Counted from the first letter of the stretch, positions 45,970-55,710 are shown. The stretch: DNA of 64,000 bases from Candidatus Aalborgiella aggregata (GCA_016705065.1 JADIYY010000004.1:1-64000), one strand, 5' to 3'. Made by a program: numbers and translations. Notes: generated from the letters alone by a model not told the origin.

Positions 45970-46014
45970 AAATTTAGCTATAGCCGGCGTATTTTATTGT
46001 TTTCTTGCTATAGA
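45970..46014 (+). repeat. Dispersed repeat, copy H (at a gene 3' end)
   Basis: AAATTTAGCTATAGCCGGCG, then TATTTTATTGTTTTCTTGCT and ATAGAA; the copy is partial. It overlaps the last codons (SIARKQ) and stop of the methyltransferase gene on the opposite strand. Confidence 0.65.
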
Positions 46015-46743
46015 AACAGGAGCAACACCTTTGACACGGGAATTTTGCCAATTTGGGCTCATCATGCGCACACCGTGTACTCTTTTAACAGCTACCAATA
46101 GGTGCACACCGCCAAACAAAGACCAAGATGAGTTCCCCAGCTTGTCCATCCATGCAAAACGCTTCAGCCATTTTCCATTTTGTATGGCAGGGCGGTGACA
46201 GCCAAACTGGCTGATTTCGATCTCGAAATTCAATAGCTTTAGCCAATCCTTCAAACGCTTATTGCCGATGAGCTCACCCACTTCAGGAATGAAATCAGGT
46301 TGTCGCCAGCGCTTAAACCCCCAAAGACTGATGGGGTTAAAACTAATTATCAGCAATTTGCCTTCAGGCACCAACACGCGTTGCGCTTCGCGCAAGGTAG
46401 CATGTGGATCTGCACTCAGTTCCAAAGAGTGTGGCAATACCAATAAATCTAGGCTGCTTTCAAAAAATGGCAACGCTGTATAGTCCGTCACAAAATCAAT
46501 GGGCGTTAGTGTTTCAGCCTCTGGTATGGTCTCAAAATTTTCTGGGGCATGTGCCACTGCCAGCCAGCGATGCGGCATGCGATTGGTTTGCAAAGTGTGC
46601 AGGTCAGGCAATCCCAATTGGAGTGCATGGTACCCAAATAAATCAGCCACAATGGCATCACACTGCGCTTGTTCCCATGCTTTCAAATAGGATCCCAAGG
46701 GTGTTTGCAACCAGCGCTCTATGCTTAAAATAGGTTCACCCAT
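45994..46743 (-). CDS. Class I SAM-dependent methyltransferase
   Basis: Methyltransferase_11-type protein of unknown substrate that regularly lies between gloB and rnhA. Visible: WLQTPLGSYLKAWEQAQCDA at the start, VTDYTALPFFESSLDLLVLP (motif II-III with Asp), PHATLREAQRVLVPEGKLLI and SFNPISLWGFKRW. 249 residues. Start ATG 46743 overlaps, on the opposite strand, the gloB ATG at 46742; the open frame extends to 46776 but then lies inside gloB. The final residues are encoded by a dispersed repeat copy. The glycine-rich SAM loop is weak, so cofactor binding is inferred from the rest. Confidence 0.82.
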   Translation of the reverse strand: MGEPILSIERWLQTPLGSYLKAWEQAQCDAIVADLFGYHALQLGLPDLHTLQTNRMPHRWLAVAHAPENFETIPEAETLTPIDFVTDYTALPFFESSLDLLVLPHSLELSADPHATLREAQRVLVPEGKLLIISFNPISLWGFKRWRQPDFIPEVGELIGNKRLKDWLKLLNFEIEISQFGCHRPAIQNGKWLKRFAWMDKLGNSSWSLFGGVHLLVAVKRVHGVRMMSPNWQNSRVKGVAPVSIARKQ

Positions 46744-47543
46744 GAAGTTAATACCACTCCCCGCATTCGAAGACAATTACATTTGGCTGCTGCACAACGG
46801 CTCCCACGCTTTGGTCGTCGACCCTGGTGATGCACAAGTTGTGCAAGACGCATTATCACGGCTAAATCTTAAACTTGACGCGATTTTGTTGACTCACCAC
46901 CACGGCGACCATACGGGTGGTGTAGATGAATTGCGGGACGCAACAGGTGCACAAGTTTTTGGCCCATTGAATGAAGACATGCCTGAACCCTTGTTGCGTG
47001 TGCAAGACGGTGGCTTTTGCGGCGCTTTGGGCTTGCCATTTTCAGTGCTAGAAGTGCCAGGGCACACGCGAGGGCACATTGCCTATTACTGCGACAAAAT
47101 CAGTCTTGAAAACCATGACAGCGATGGCCAAGATGAAGGCATACTATTTTGTGGTGACACCTTATTCTCGGGCGGTTGTGGGCCGATTGTTTGAAGGCAC
47201 GCCGGCACAAATGTTGGCGTCGCTCGACAAATTGAGCGCATTGCCACAGTCAACTTTGGTTTGTTCGGCACACGAATACACGCTGTCGAATTTGAAATTT
47301 GCTCAAGCTGTAGAGCCAGATAATCAATTGTTGGCCGAATACATCAAACATTGCCAAGCACTCCGGAACAACCAAATCCCTACCCTGCCTAGCAGCATTG
47401 GTGTGGAGCGCGACATCAACCCGTTCTTGCGCAGCCGAAAGGCCACCGTCAGGCAAACTGTTCAAAACCATACACAACAAACCATCACCGACGATGTGCA
47501 AGCCTTTGCTTTGCTGCGCGAATGGAAAAATATTTATCGTTAA
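46742..47543 (+). CDS. gloB: Hydroxyacylglutathione hydrolase, glyoxalase II (frameshifted)
   Basis: Hydrolyses S-lactoylglutathione to lactate and glutathione, ending methylglyoxal detoxification. Metallo-beta-lactamase fold: opening LIPLPAFEDNYIWLLHNG, metal motif LLTHHHGDHTGG (THxHxDH), VPGHTRGHIAYY, FCGDTLFSGGCGRLFEGT after repair, and the glutathione region SAHEYTLSNLKFA. One extra G near 47175 breaks the frame just inside the most conserved block, so a sequence error is likely. Repaired length ~266 residues, normal. A ~12-residue insert (ISLENHDSDGQDE) precedes the GDTLF motif. Confidence 0.88.
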
Positions 47544-47560
47544 CCGTTAGCAGATAAAAA

Positions 47561-47898
47561 GTGAAGCTCGCCGATACGCCGGATTTTGTGCGGCATAGCC
47601 CTAAAGCTACACCGTGACCGTCATTCATCTTGGCTTTGAGTTACCCCAAAGCTCGGTGCTACCTACCCGCTATCTCAGCGAACCGCCTCAAAGATAGCCT
47701 ATTTGGTATTGCTGCGCGTAGAGATTGCCCGTTTCACCCAAACTTAAACGGCTCGTCTCTGTTGCTCTGATCCTCACCTTATAACCTTGCGGCCTTTCAG
47801 TGGACAGCCGTTAACTGCTACGCTGTCCTATGCAGTCCGGACGTTCCTCCAGTGCTTGGTTTCCCAAATTGCACCAGCGACGGCCTAGCGAGCTTCAC
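47561..47898 (-). ncRNA. rnpB: RNase P RNA (M1, class A)
   Basis: Catalytic RNA of ribonuclease P, which matures tRNA 5' ends. On the minus strand it starts GTGAAGCTCGCTAGGCCG and ends CGGCGAGCTTCAC, whose ends pair as P1. Conserved cores are present: GAGGAACGTCCGGACTGCAT (CR-I region), GGTGAGGATCAGAGCAACAG region, and ATGAATGACGGTCACG near the 3' end, plus the GAGGCGGTTCGC segment before it. Length ~338 nt, normal for betaproteobacteria. It lies between gloB and the PagL-like gene. Confidence 0.95.
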
Positions 47899-47905
47899 AA
47901 GTTTG

Positions 47906-47911
47906 ATTATC
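47906..47911 (-). promoter_or_regulatory. Possible -10 element of rnpB
   Basis: GATAAT on the minus strand lies 7 nt before the inferred rnpB 5' end. A matching -35 is not convincing (AACTGG at 17-bp spacing). Part of the promoter would sit in the 3' end of the PagL-like gene. Confidence 0.4.
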
Positions 47912-47920
47912 GTCGGTTTA

Positions 47921-48523
47921 TTATTTGCCCAGTTGCCAAATCAAGCCAAAGTTCACACCCAGCACATCAATGCCAGGGTTGGGATTGGTAGCGCCTTGGT
48001 TGGAATGGTGGGTGAAATAGCCTGCACCCATGATAGACAGGGTGGGGGTGATTTTGTGCCGCACACCTAACTGTGTGAACCAATTGAAAGTGCGCGCTTG
48101 GCCTTGCGCACCTTCCACTTTTTTTACATTGATCAAACCAATACCGCCACCAATTTCGTAAAACAAAGCGGTTTTTTGATTTTTATGCCATAACTCAAAA
48201 CTTGGCGCGCCAGCAAAAGCAAAATACACATCCTCTGGACCACGCACAATGCTCTCCAACACCACTGCGGTGCGGTTACGTACGACCAGCCTTGAACCAT
48301 CTTCACTTTCCCACAGTTTATAAGCCGCAGGTGTGCGCCAAACCACTTGCGTGGGTGCTATGCGGTAGTCGTGTGGCGAATTGTTCCTCACTTTAGCCAG
48401 GTAACCCGCTTCAACTGCGAACTCCCAATGATCTGCAGGGTGATCTTGTGCGCTGGCAACCAAAGGCACGACGGACAAAGCAAGACCGACCAAGGTGTGT
48501 AGCAATTTGGACATGTATTTCAA
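47921..48523 (-). CDS. PagL-like lipid A 3-O-deacylase (acyloxyacyl hydrolase)
   Basis: Outer-membrane beta-barrel esterase that removes the 3-O acyl chain of lipid A. Signal peptide LVGLALSVVPLVASA; catalytic region GAGYFTHHSNQGATNPNPGI with His and Ser in the HxSN arrangement of PagL. The residue 14 after the His, Glu140 in P. aeruginosa PagL, is Asp here (PGID). The C-terminus FGLIWQLGK is barrel-like. Start: AGAAGGA lies 7 nt before a TTG at 48523 and 16 nt before the ATG at 48514, so I take the TTG. 200 residues. Confidence 0.78.
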   Translation of the reverse strand: MKYMSKLLHTLVGLALSVVPLVASAQDHPADHWEFAVEAGYLAKVRNNSPHDYRIAPTQVVWRTPAAYKLWESEDGSRLVVRNRTAVVLESIVRGPEDVYFAFAGAPSFELWHKNQKTALFYEIGGGIGLINVKKVEGAQGQARTFNWFTQLGVRHKITPTLSIMGAGYFTHHSNQGATNPNPGIDVLGVNFGLIWQLGK

Positions 48524-48560
48524 TTTGGTTTCCTTCTACAACTTGATACAGCGGCGTCAT

Positions 48561-49006
48561 TCACTTGGGTTTGGCGAATTTAAGAATGCGAGTTGCCAAA
48601 ATCGTCTCAGTCAAAAAACACATCAACGCAATTAAAAAGAAACTGACACCCGCTAAAAACGAAATGGTTGCCAAACGCAAAAATTCCAATTGCGTGGTTT
48701 CACCCAAAAACAAAATCACAATGGTGACGCCAATCAAAATGGCACACAAAATCAGCAATGCTATGCATGCGTTCACCAAGCGGCCACGTTGTCGCAAATC
48801 CCGCAATTCTGCATAAGCTTTTGTCATTGGTTCACCATTTGAAGCGGCTTCTATGCGATCCTCTATAAGTCGCCCGCGGTCAATGATGCGCGTCAAGCGA
48901 CCAGCGGCCGTACCCACCATGCCCGATACCGCTGTGAGCAAAAACACAGGCGCAACTGACAGTTGTATGGCATGGGCAACTGTGCCTAATTCGGTTGCAA
49001 AAACAT
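48561..49006 (-). CDS. DUF2721 family membrane protein (frameshifted near start)
   Basis: Small membrane protein of DUF2721, unknown function. Three hydrophobic segments: LSVAPVFLLTAVSGMVGTAA, VNACIALLILCAILIGVTIV and LATISFLAGVSFFLIALMCF, with the family motif RLTRIIDRGRLIEDR between TM1 and TM2. Without repair the frame lacks the conserved opening; the missing ELGTVAHAIQLSVAP is found in the next frame and joins ATG 49006 if one T is added to the T run at ~49000-49004. An AAGGA site precedes that ATG. ~148 residues after repair. Confidence 0.75.
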
Positions 49007-49025
49007 GGTTATTCCTTGGTGCGCA

Positions 49026-50243
49026 TCAAAATCCTGGCGGGCGTTTTACCCATGCTTGACCACTCACAGCATGTTGGTAACCGCGTGCGTATAAGGCTTG
49101 CATGAATGTATTATCAAACTCTTCTGGATGATCCTGCAAAAAGTCCTCTGGAATATAAGTTAGATTGAATTGAATTTGATCGCGTTGCGCGGTGAGATAG
49201 ATGCGGTACAAATCTCCTACCCCTTGTGTGTGGATCATAGAACTGATCGCACGACCTGCGATAGATAACACACTGCGTTGGGTCTGTGCCCAATTCGGAT
49301 CCATTCGGGTGTTCATCAGTACGTACAACTGGCGTTCACGTTCACCGTCTTGCGAGTGAGACAAATCTGCCAGTTTGACATTGGGTGGATACACAAACAC
49401 TTGCGCCATGGTGCCGCCATCTACGTGCATTTCCTGATACGGAATTCCGTTCAATTCAACATCTATCATGACAGGTGGAAAAGCTCCAGGTATCGCGGCC
49501 GAAGCCAACATCACGTCATGAAACAAGGCCAAAGAGCGTGGGTGCTTGCTCGCAGCTAATTTGGTCATATTCCAAATGACCCGCTGATGTGCATCCAAAT
49601 TGGTGGTCGATATCCACAATTCACGTCCCTTGTCATATTCCAGCGCTATCTCATCTAAAAAATGCTTGGTCTATATGTTTTGCAGCTGCATTCGCAATGG
49701 TGTGGTGTCAGCCACAGCATCCTCCGTCAAAATGGCCCACCACTTGCGAATACTCAGGATGTCTGCGCGTTGGTTGCGGGTGTACAAATCGCGCAAAACC
49801 GCATCGTATTTTGGACCTAAAAACGCAAAAGGGGCAATCAATGCACCTGTGCTGATACCTGTCACCAATAAAAATTCTGGTCGTGTTCCTGTCGCTGTCC
49901 AACCGTTGAGCACCCCCGCTCCAAAAGCGCCATTGTCGCCACCACCCGAAAGCGCCAGCAAACTGCTGGTTGGCAATTTAGCACTGGGTTTGGCTTGCGC
50001 TGCTAGCCACGCGCGTTCACGTGGCCATGTGTCAGCCACATCTCGAGTTAAGCGTTGCATATCGTTCGCATCGCCAACCACATAGCGAACACCCTCTAGA
50101 CCTGGAATCACCGCACTGGCTGCCAAACGGTCTGGGACCGCACCTAAGCGTGGGAGTACGCTGCAACCTACTATTAGTATTGACGTAAGCATCAAACAAG
50201 CCATTCGCATTGCGCGATGAACAAACCTACTTGTTACTTGCAT
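49026..50243 (-). CDS. Patatin-like phospholipase lipoprotein (frameshifted)
   Basis: Patatin-fold lipid acyl hydrolase anchored as a lipoprotein (lipobox TSILIVGC). Oxyanion loop LLALSGGGDNGAFGAGVLNG, nucleophile elbow in VTGISTGALIAPFAF (GxSxG as GISTG) and the catalytic Asp in EMHVDGGTMAQVF. Between ~49680 and 49650 the frame is shifted, probably twice, including a T run of six; the repaired middle reads YIDQAFLDEIALEYDKGREL. Full length ~405 residues. ATG 50243. Both halves contain intact catalytic residues, so the gene is probably functional in the organism. Confidence 0.8.
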
Positions 50244-50286
50244 GAAACCTACCCCTTACTTGATTTTTTACCATGGTTTTTGTATC

Positions 50287-51143
50287 TTAGACTCTGCTCA
50301 GCACAGCTTGTGCCATTTCTGCAAAACCTGCACCTCGCGATGCTTGTGTTATGTAGCCAGGCAAATACGACATTTGCGCAGCGTAATCCTTGATATTGGC
50401 CACGCCCACGCTGTGCTTGAAATGTTGAAACATGGCCTGGTCGTTACCCGAATCGCCCACAAACACCCATTGATCCAATTCGGCTGCAAGTTCGCGTTTG
50501 AACAATTCACGCACAATCCATTGCGCCCCTGTCCACTTGTCAAAACGCCCAAAACAACCATGAATATGGATACTGCTCACTGACGTCTCCATACCGTGTG
50601 ATTGCAACTGTGCGACGATTTGTTGCACTACTTCGGGCGCTAGATTTTCGAACTCTTTGTAGTCAAAAGCCAAATCAGTTTCGCGCCCACTGCTGTCGCC
50701 CGACAGTACGGCAGAGGGTATGTTGGTCATCACCTGTTTGGCAATCAGCGCCATTTTGGCTTGGTTGCTTACACGAGTTTGGGAATCTGTTTGATATACT
50801 TTTGATAGCACCTTAGGCAATAAATATGCCGGCTGAAGGCCAATTTGGCATATATTTTTATCTCTATCCGTCTGCCCCTGTTGCTGATTCACCATTTGCA
50901 AAGCCACCGCACCATTTTCAACCACCATGGCATCCACAGGCCACGTCTTGGCAAAGGCTCGCTCCAACCTACAGGCCTGCCAGTGATTGGAATGACATGC
51001 AAGCCAGCTGCTTTCAAATCGACCAAGGCTTGCAAAGCATCAGGCGTGATGCGGCCATGCGTGGTCAAGGTATCGTCAATGTCGGTGAACACGCCAATGA
51101 TGTTGCGGCGTTGTTCAACTGGCCAGTCGGCTAAGGGTTTCAC
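50287..51143 (-). CDS. HAD-IIB hydrolase, mannosyl-3-phosphoglycerate-phosphatase-like (frameshifted)
   Basis: Phosphatase of the HAD superfamily, Cof/MPGP subtype; substrate not settled. HAD motif I GVFTDIDDTLTTHG (DxD), motif II in VIPITGRPVGW, and motif III/IV in WVFVGDSGNDQAMFQHF. A break near 50965 joins to SERAFAKTWPVDAMVVENGA. Starts with GTG at 51143, overlapping the prfC stop (GTGA). The cap domain contains an in-frame dispersed repeat encoding IGLQPAYLLPKVLSKVY; the same LLPKVL peptide ends the rpfE-like protein. ~284 residues after repair. Confidence 0.77.
50795..50845 (-). repeat. Dispersed ~55-bp repeat, copy I (in frame in a CDS)
   Basis: On the minus strand: TTGGCCTTCAGCCGGCA, TATTTATTGCCTAAGGTGCT, then ATCAAAAGTATA. 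Its right end has lost the usual ATAGCA arm. It adds ~17 residues inside the HAD phosphatase cap domain. Confidence 0.68.
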
Positions 51144-52768
51144 GAGTTTTGCAAAGCCAAACCCGCATGTTCGCGCAGCGGGTGGAAATGAATTTTGGGG
51201 AATCGCTCTTGCGCCAAGCGCACATCGTATTGCGAAGTGGTCAAATACGCGAGTGTGTCTGCTGCGTCACGCGCCATGCGCTGTGGGTAGGCGTTGACAA
51301 ATTCTTGTAGCTCTTTGGGCGTGTCAGCGGTGATCCAACGTGCGCCTGTGTATTGGCTGCCTTCTAAGCGAATATCGGCATCGTATTCGCCCTTCAAACG
51401 GTGTTGCACCACTTCAAATTGCAACTGACCAATGGCACCTAACAGCATGTTGCCACCCATTTCGGGGCGGAACACTTGAATCGCACCCTCTTCACCCAAT
51501 TGTGCCAAACCTTGTTGCAATTGCTTGGTGCGCAGCGGGTTTTTCAGCACCACGGTCATGAACATTTCTGGCGCAAAAAATGGTAAGCCAGTGAATTGCA
51601 AATTTACCGAACCATCGGTGATGGTGTCTCCCAACTGCACGCCACCATGCGTGGTAAATCCCACAATATCGCCTGCGTACGCCTCTTCCACCGCTTCACG
51701 GCGCTGGCTCATGAAAGTGACCACGGAGGTGGGGCGCAATTCTTTGGCGGTGCGCATCACTTTGAGTTTCATGCCAGGCGTGTATTTCCCTGATGCCATA
51801 CGCACAAACGCAATACGGTCGCGGTGGTTTGCATCCATATTGGCCTGCACCTTGAACACCACGCCACTGAAGGCTTTGTCTTCAGGTTTGACTTCAGTCA
51901 CCACGGGTTGACGGTTCACCAAGGTTGAGCTGATGCGCTGCTTCGGGCTTGGTGCTAAATCGACCAAGGCGTCCAGTACTTCCATCACACCAAAATTATT
52001 CACACCTGAACCAAAAAACACAGGGGTTTGTTTGCCAGCCAAAAAGGCTTCCATATCCCAAGCTGGGGACGCACCCGTTGCCAATTCCATGCTGTCAATC
52101 GCTGCAGTCCATTCATGACCGAAACGTGCTTTCAATGCTGCTTCTTCAGCTAAGGGTATTGATTCAAATTCTTGCGGCCTGCGGTCTTTGCCGCCGTCAA
52201 ACACCGTCATCATTTGTGTACGCATATTGATGATGCCGCCAAACGATTTACCCTGACCTACGGGCCATGTCATAGGCACACAGGGCATACCGAGTTCGCG
52301 TTCAATTTCATCCAAAATATCCAAGGGCTCACGCACTTCACGGTCCATTTTGTTAACAAAGGTGATGATGGGCGTATCACGCTGGCGGCACACTTCAATC
52401 AAACGCCGCGTTTGCGCTTCCACACCATTGGCAGCGTCAATCACCATCAAGGCCGAATCTACCGCCGTTAACACGCGATAGGTGTCTTCCGAAAAGTCTT
52501 TGTGTCCGGGCGTGTCCAGTAAGTTAATCACATGGTCACGGTAAGCCATTTGCATGACAGAAGATGCCACCGAAATACCACGTTGCTTTTCAATCTCCAT
52601 CCAGTCGCTGGTGGCATGGCGCGTCGCCTTGCGCGCCTTCACCGAGCCCGCAATTTGAATCGCACCCGAAAACAGCAAGAGCTTTTCCGTCAAAGTGGTT
52701 TTGCCCGCATCGGGGTGAGAAATAATGGCAAACGTACGGCGGCGACGGGTTTCAGATAGGAAAGACAT
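51140..52768 (-). CDS. prfC: Peptide chain release factor 3
   Basis: GTPase that recycles RF1/RF2 from the ribosome after termination. G1 FAIISHPDAGKTTLTEKLLL, switch-I region EIEKQRGISVASSVMQM, G3 NLLDTPGHKDFSEDTYRVL, G4 TFVNKMDRE, then RF3-specific domains: PVFFGSGVNNFGVMEVLDAL and AIGQLQFEVVQHRLKGEYD. ATG 52768 (MSFLSETRRRRT) is the family start; the longer frame to 52810 is not supported. 542 residues, unbroken. Operon with the HAD phosphatase downstream. Confidence 0.94.
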   Translation of the reverse strand: MSFLSETRRRRTFAIISHPDAGKTTLTEKLLLFSGAIQIAGSVKARKATRHATSDWMEIEKQRGISVASSVMQMAYRDHVINLLDTPGHKDFSEDTYRVLTAVDSALMVIDAANGVEAQTRRLIEVCRQRDTPIITFVNKMDREVREPLDILDEIERELGMPCVPMTWPVGQGKSFGGIINMRTQMMTVFDGGKDRRPQEFESIPLAEEAALKARFGHEWTAAIDSMELATGASPAWDMEAFLAGKQTPVFFGSGVNNFGVMEVLDALVDLAPSPKQRISSTLVNRQPVVTEVKPEDKAFSGVVFKVQANMDANHRDRIAFVRMASGKYTPGMKLKVMRTAKELRPTSVVTFMSQRREAVEEAYAGDIVGFTTHGGVQLGDTITDGSVNLQFTGLPFFAPEMFMTVVLKNPLRTKQLQQGLAQLGEEGAIQVFRPEMGGNMLLGAIGQLQFEVVQHRLKGEYDADIRLEGSQYTGARWITADTPKELQEFVNAYPQRMARDAADTLAYLTTSQYDVRLAQERFPKIHFHPLREHAGLALQNS

Positions 52769-52878
52769 GGGAGATTTTGTTAAGGTACAGCAAAGAAGGC
52801 AAGCGCGCATTTTACCTGCTGGGCTTTGACGGGACTACAATTTACCTTAGCCAATGATGCTAGGTGAAAGGAATACAC

Positions 52879-53571
52879 ATGACACAAGTAGCAATGTCCA
52901 GCCACAATATGAATGCGATCGAATCGTATGATGGTTATCTCAAAATGCCATTGGTACAGTTGCACGTACGCACATCACTGATTCATTTGCAAAATGGCAA
53001 ACGCATATTGCTGTCACCCCATCCATCACTGACTAAAGAAGAATTCACTCGCATGGGTGATGTCACCGACATCGTTGCACCCAATTTATTTCACCATTTG
53101 GGTATCAAAAAAGCAGTCGCAGCACTGCCAAAAGCTAAACTTTGGGGCATCAATGGGTTTGACCAAAAACGCAAAGATTTGCCTTGGCATAGTTTTGTAA
53201 CCGGTATCAACTGGCCATATAACGATGAACTGATCGCCCTACCTTTGGACGGTATGCCCAAGGTGAACGAATGTTTGTTCTTGCACAAGCCAAGCAAAAC
53301 CCTTTTCGTCACCGATTTGTGTTTCAACATCTTAGACAGCAAAGGCTTTGGCGCATGGCTGATTTACAGTCTGTTTGGTACCAACCAACGTTTTGCAACC
53401 AGTAAATTTTTTGTACGAGCCGTCACTGATAAAGCGGCTTTTCAAGCATCATTGGATAAGCTGTTCAAGCACGACTTTGACAATCTTGTTCCCTGCCACG
53501 GCAGTGTGATTACAGGTAACGCCAAAGCGCTGTTACGCGATGCATTGAAAGAACGTGGCTTTGCTGTCTAA
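52879..53571 (+). CDS. DUF4336 domain-containing protein
   Basis: Metallo-hydrolase-like DUF4336 protein, function unknown. Visible: MPLVQLHVRTSLIHLQNGKR, LLSPHPSLT, IVAPNLFHHLGIKKAV (HHLG in place of the HxHxD metal motif), KTLFVTDLCFNI, and NLVPCHGSVITGNAKALLRD with a CHG motif near the end. The fold is that of metallo-beta-lactamases, but only some metal ligands are kept, so hydrolase activity is doubtful. 230 residues from ATG 52879, which has a GAAAGGAA site. Divergent from prfC. Confidence 0.77.
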   Translation: MTQVAMSSHNMNAIESYDGYLKMPLVQLHVRTSLIHLQNGKRILLSPHPSLTKEEFTRMGDVTDIVAPNLFHHLGIKKAVAALPKAKLWGINGFDQKRKDLPWHSFVTGINWPYNDELIALPLDGMPKVNECLFLHKPSKTLFVTDLCFNILDSKGFGAWLIYSLFGTNQRFATSKFFVRAVTDKAAFQASLDKLFKHDFDNLVPCHGSVITGNAKALLRDALKERGFAV

Positions 53572-53590
53572 ACAGCTTTTGGGGTCTTTC

Positions 53591-54611
53591 TCATTTAAAC
53601 ATCTGCGCTTGCACCGAAGCCAGCAAACCCGTTTTCACTGTTGGATAGCGTAATTTCAAACGCAATTCTTTCTTCATGCGTGTGGTGTCAATTTGACGCG
53701 ATTCACTCATGAAGCTGAGCAACATCAAAGGCAATTGGTCTTGTGCGGTACTGCGTGGAATGCGCGGTGGGCGTGGCAAGCCATAAAGGTCGGCGGCAAA
53801 GTCAAAATAATCACCCATCTTCATGCCACTGTCGTCACTCACGTTGTAGATACGTTGCGGTTTGCCGCGCCACATTGCCGCCAAACAAGCGCGCGCCAAA
53901 TCATCAGCATGGATGTGGTTGGTGTACACATCGTCCTGCTTTTGCAATACGGGTGTGCCTTTTAGCAAACGGCCTTTGGGGGTTCCACCATCTCTGTCGG
54001 GTGCATAAATACCAGGAATGCGCAAAATACTGGTGCGCGTGGTGTCTGTGCCCAAACTGCTGCGCCCCAAAAAAGCGCACGGCGTTTTCTGCACTGACGC
54101 GCCGTATCGCTCTCGGCGTTCGTGCCTGCGTGGCTTGCGTTTCAAAAGCGAATTTGCCAGCCAAATCGCCATAGACGCCGCTGGTGGAACCGTACACCAA
54201 AGTCGATGGTGCCGTGCGCAAACGCAAAGCACGCACCAAAGCCACTGTGCGCGGGTCAAGCCATCCTTCGGTGGGAGGTGGAGCCAAATGTAAAACGTGT
54301 GTAGCCAAACCCGCCAGCCTGTGCAAGTCGACCTTTCGGTCTAAGTTCCCCAACAATGGCACCAAACCCAATTGGCGCAAGGGCAATACATTCTCTGGCG
54401 AAGTTGTCAACGCCAAAACACGTAAACTTTGCGGCTTTGCTTGGATGATTTTCGCCACGCGTTGCCCCACATCGCCGCAACCCACTATCAATAGACGAGG
54501 TCGCCGAAAGCGTGCCGGCAAAGCGCCTAAACTGGCGCCCCAGAAGGTGCTGGCGTGTCGACTTGGTAAACGGGTTGAGTAGGGTTGGATTACAGGCAAA
54601 ATAGCACTCAC
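53591..54611 (-). CDS. NAD-dependent epimerase/dehydratase-like SDR protein (frameshifted)
   Basis: Extended/atypical SDR with N-terminal NAD(P) motif LLIVGCGDVGQRVAKIIQAK, then LVYGSTSGVYGDLAG, the family's substrate region ENAVRFFGRSSLGTD after repair, ILRIPGIYAPDRDGG and RIYNVSDDSGMKMGDYFDF. It resembles the YeeZ-like sugar-nucleotide epimerase group. An extra G in GGGG near 54068 breaks the frame. The start is GTG 54611, preceding a ~35-residue N-terminal extension (QPYSTRLPSRHAS). ~339 residues. Convergent with the DUF4336 gene, 19 bp apart; divergent from the reductase. Confidence 0.78.
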
Positions 54612-54638
54612 AAAAATATATAGCTTACGCAGCGCATT

Positions 54639-55687
54639 ATGTCATTTCAAATCACCGTCTTCCCCAGCCAGCGCAGTTTCACTGCCGTGCAAGATGAAAC
54701 CATTTTGGCCGCAGCCATACGCCAAGGCATTACCTTGCCCTACGGTTGCAAAGACGGGGTTTGCGGCACCTGCAAATGCAAAATGTTGTCGGGCACAGTG
54801 GTTCATGGCAAGCACCAAGAAAATGCTTTAAGCACACAAGAGCAAGCCAAAGGCTTGATCTTGACTTGTTGTGCAACTGCACAAAGTGATGTTGTTTTAG
54901 AGTCGCGCCAAGTGACTCTGAAGAGCGCTTTCCCCATTAAGAGACTGCCAACGCGTATACAAAAACTGGAAAAAAAATCGGTCGATGTGATGTTGGTACA
55001 ACTGCAACTACCGGCCAGCGAGGTGTTTGAATACCATGCAGGTCAGTACATCGAGTTGATACTGAAAAGTGGCGAGCGTCGCAGTTATTCGTTGGCCAAT
55101 GCGCCTCATTTCAGCGCTGATTCCAAATCATTGAGCTTGCACATACGCCATATGCCTGGCGGTTTGTTCACAGACCATGTATTCAATGAACTTAAAGAAA
55201 AGACATGTACCGCATTGAAGGGCCGTTTGGCAGCTTTTATTTGCGCGAGGAATCTGACAAACCCATGGTGCTGTTGGCTTCTGGCACGGGCATTGCCCCC
55301 ATCAAAGCCATCATTGAACAGTTGCAGCACATCAAAAGCCAGCGCAATGTGGTTTTGTATTGGGGTGGTCGCCGACCCAGCGATTTGTATTTAAACGATT
55401 GGCTTTCCGAGCAAATGCTCAACATGCCAAGCTTGCGCTATGTACCCGTGGTATCCGATGCTTTAGCAGAAGATGCTTGGACAGGCCGTACGGGTTGGGT
55501 GCACCAAGCTGTGATGGCAGATTTCCCAGACTTGAGCCAGCACGAGGTTTATGCCTGCGGCGCACCGGCGATGGTAGAAGCTGCGCAAACTGACTTTATT
55601 TCACGCTGTCAGTTACCCAACGATGCGTTTTCCGCTGATGCCTTCATCACAGAAGCAGAAAAGGCCAAGACAGACACACCGGCTTGA
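54639..55687 (+). CDS. 2Fe-2S ferredoxin/NAD(P)H reductase, AscD-like (frameshifted)
   Basis: Flavin/iron-sulfur reductase of the ferredoxin-NADP reductase class; Burkholderiales copies are often named CDP-6-deoxy-delta-3,4-glucoseen reductase, but no partner dehydrase adjoins. N-terminal 2Fe-2S domain with Cys in YGCKDGVCGTCKCKM and LTCCATAQ, FAD domain with RRSYSLANAPH, and NAD domain LASGTGIAPIKAIIEQL, VLYWGGRRPSDLY and EVYACGAPAMVEAA. One missing A near 55202 breaks it; repaired LKEKDMYRIEGPFGSF. ~349 residues. All cofactor residues are present, so the break is probably a sequence error. Confidence 0.84.
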
Positions 55688-55710
55688 CCTTATTCTTAGA
55701 ACGACAAAAC

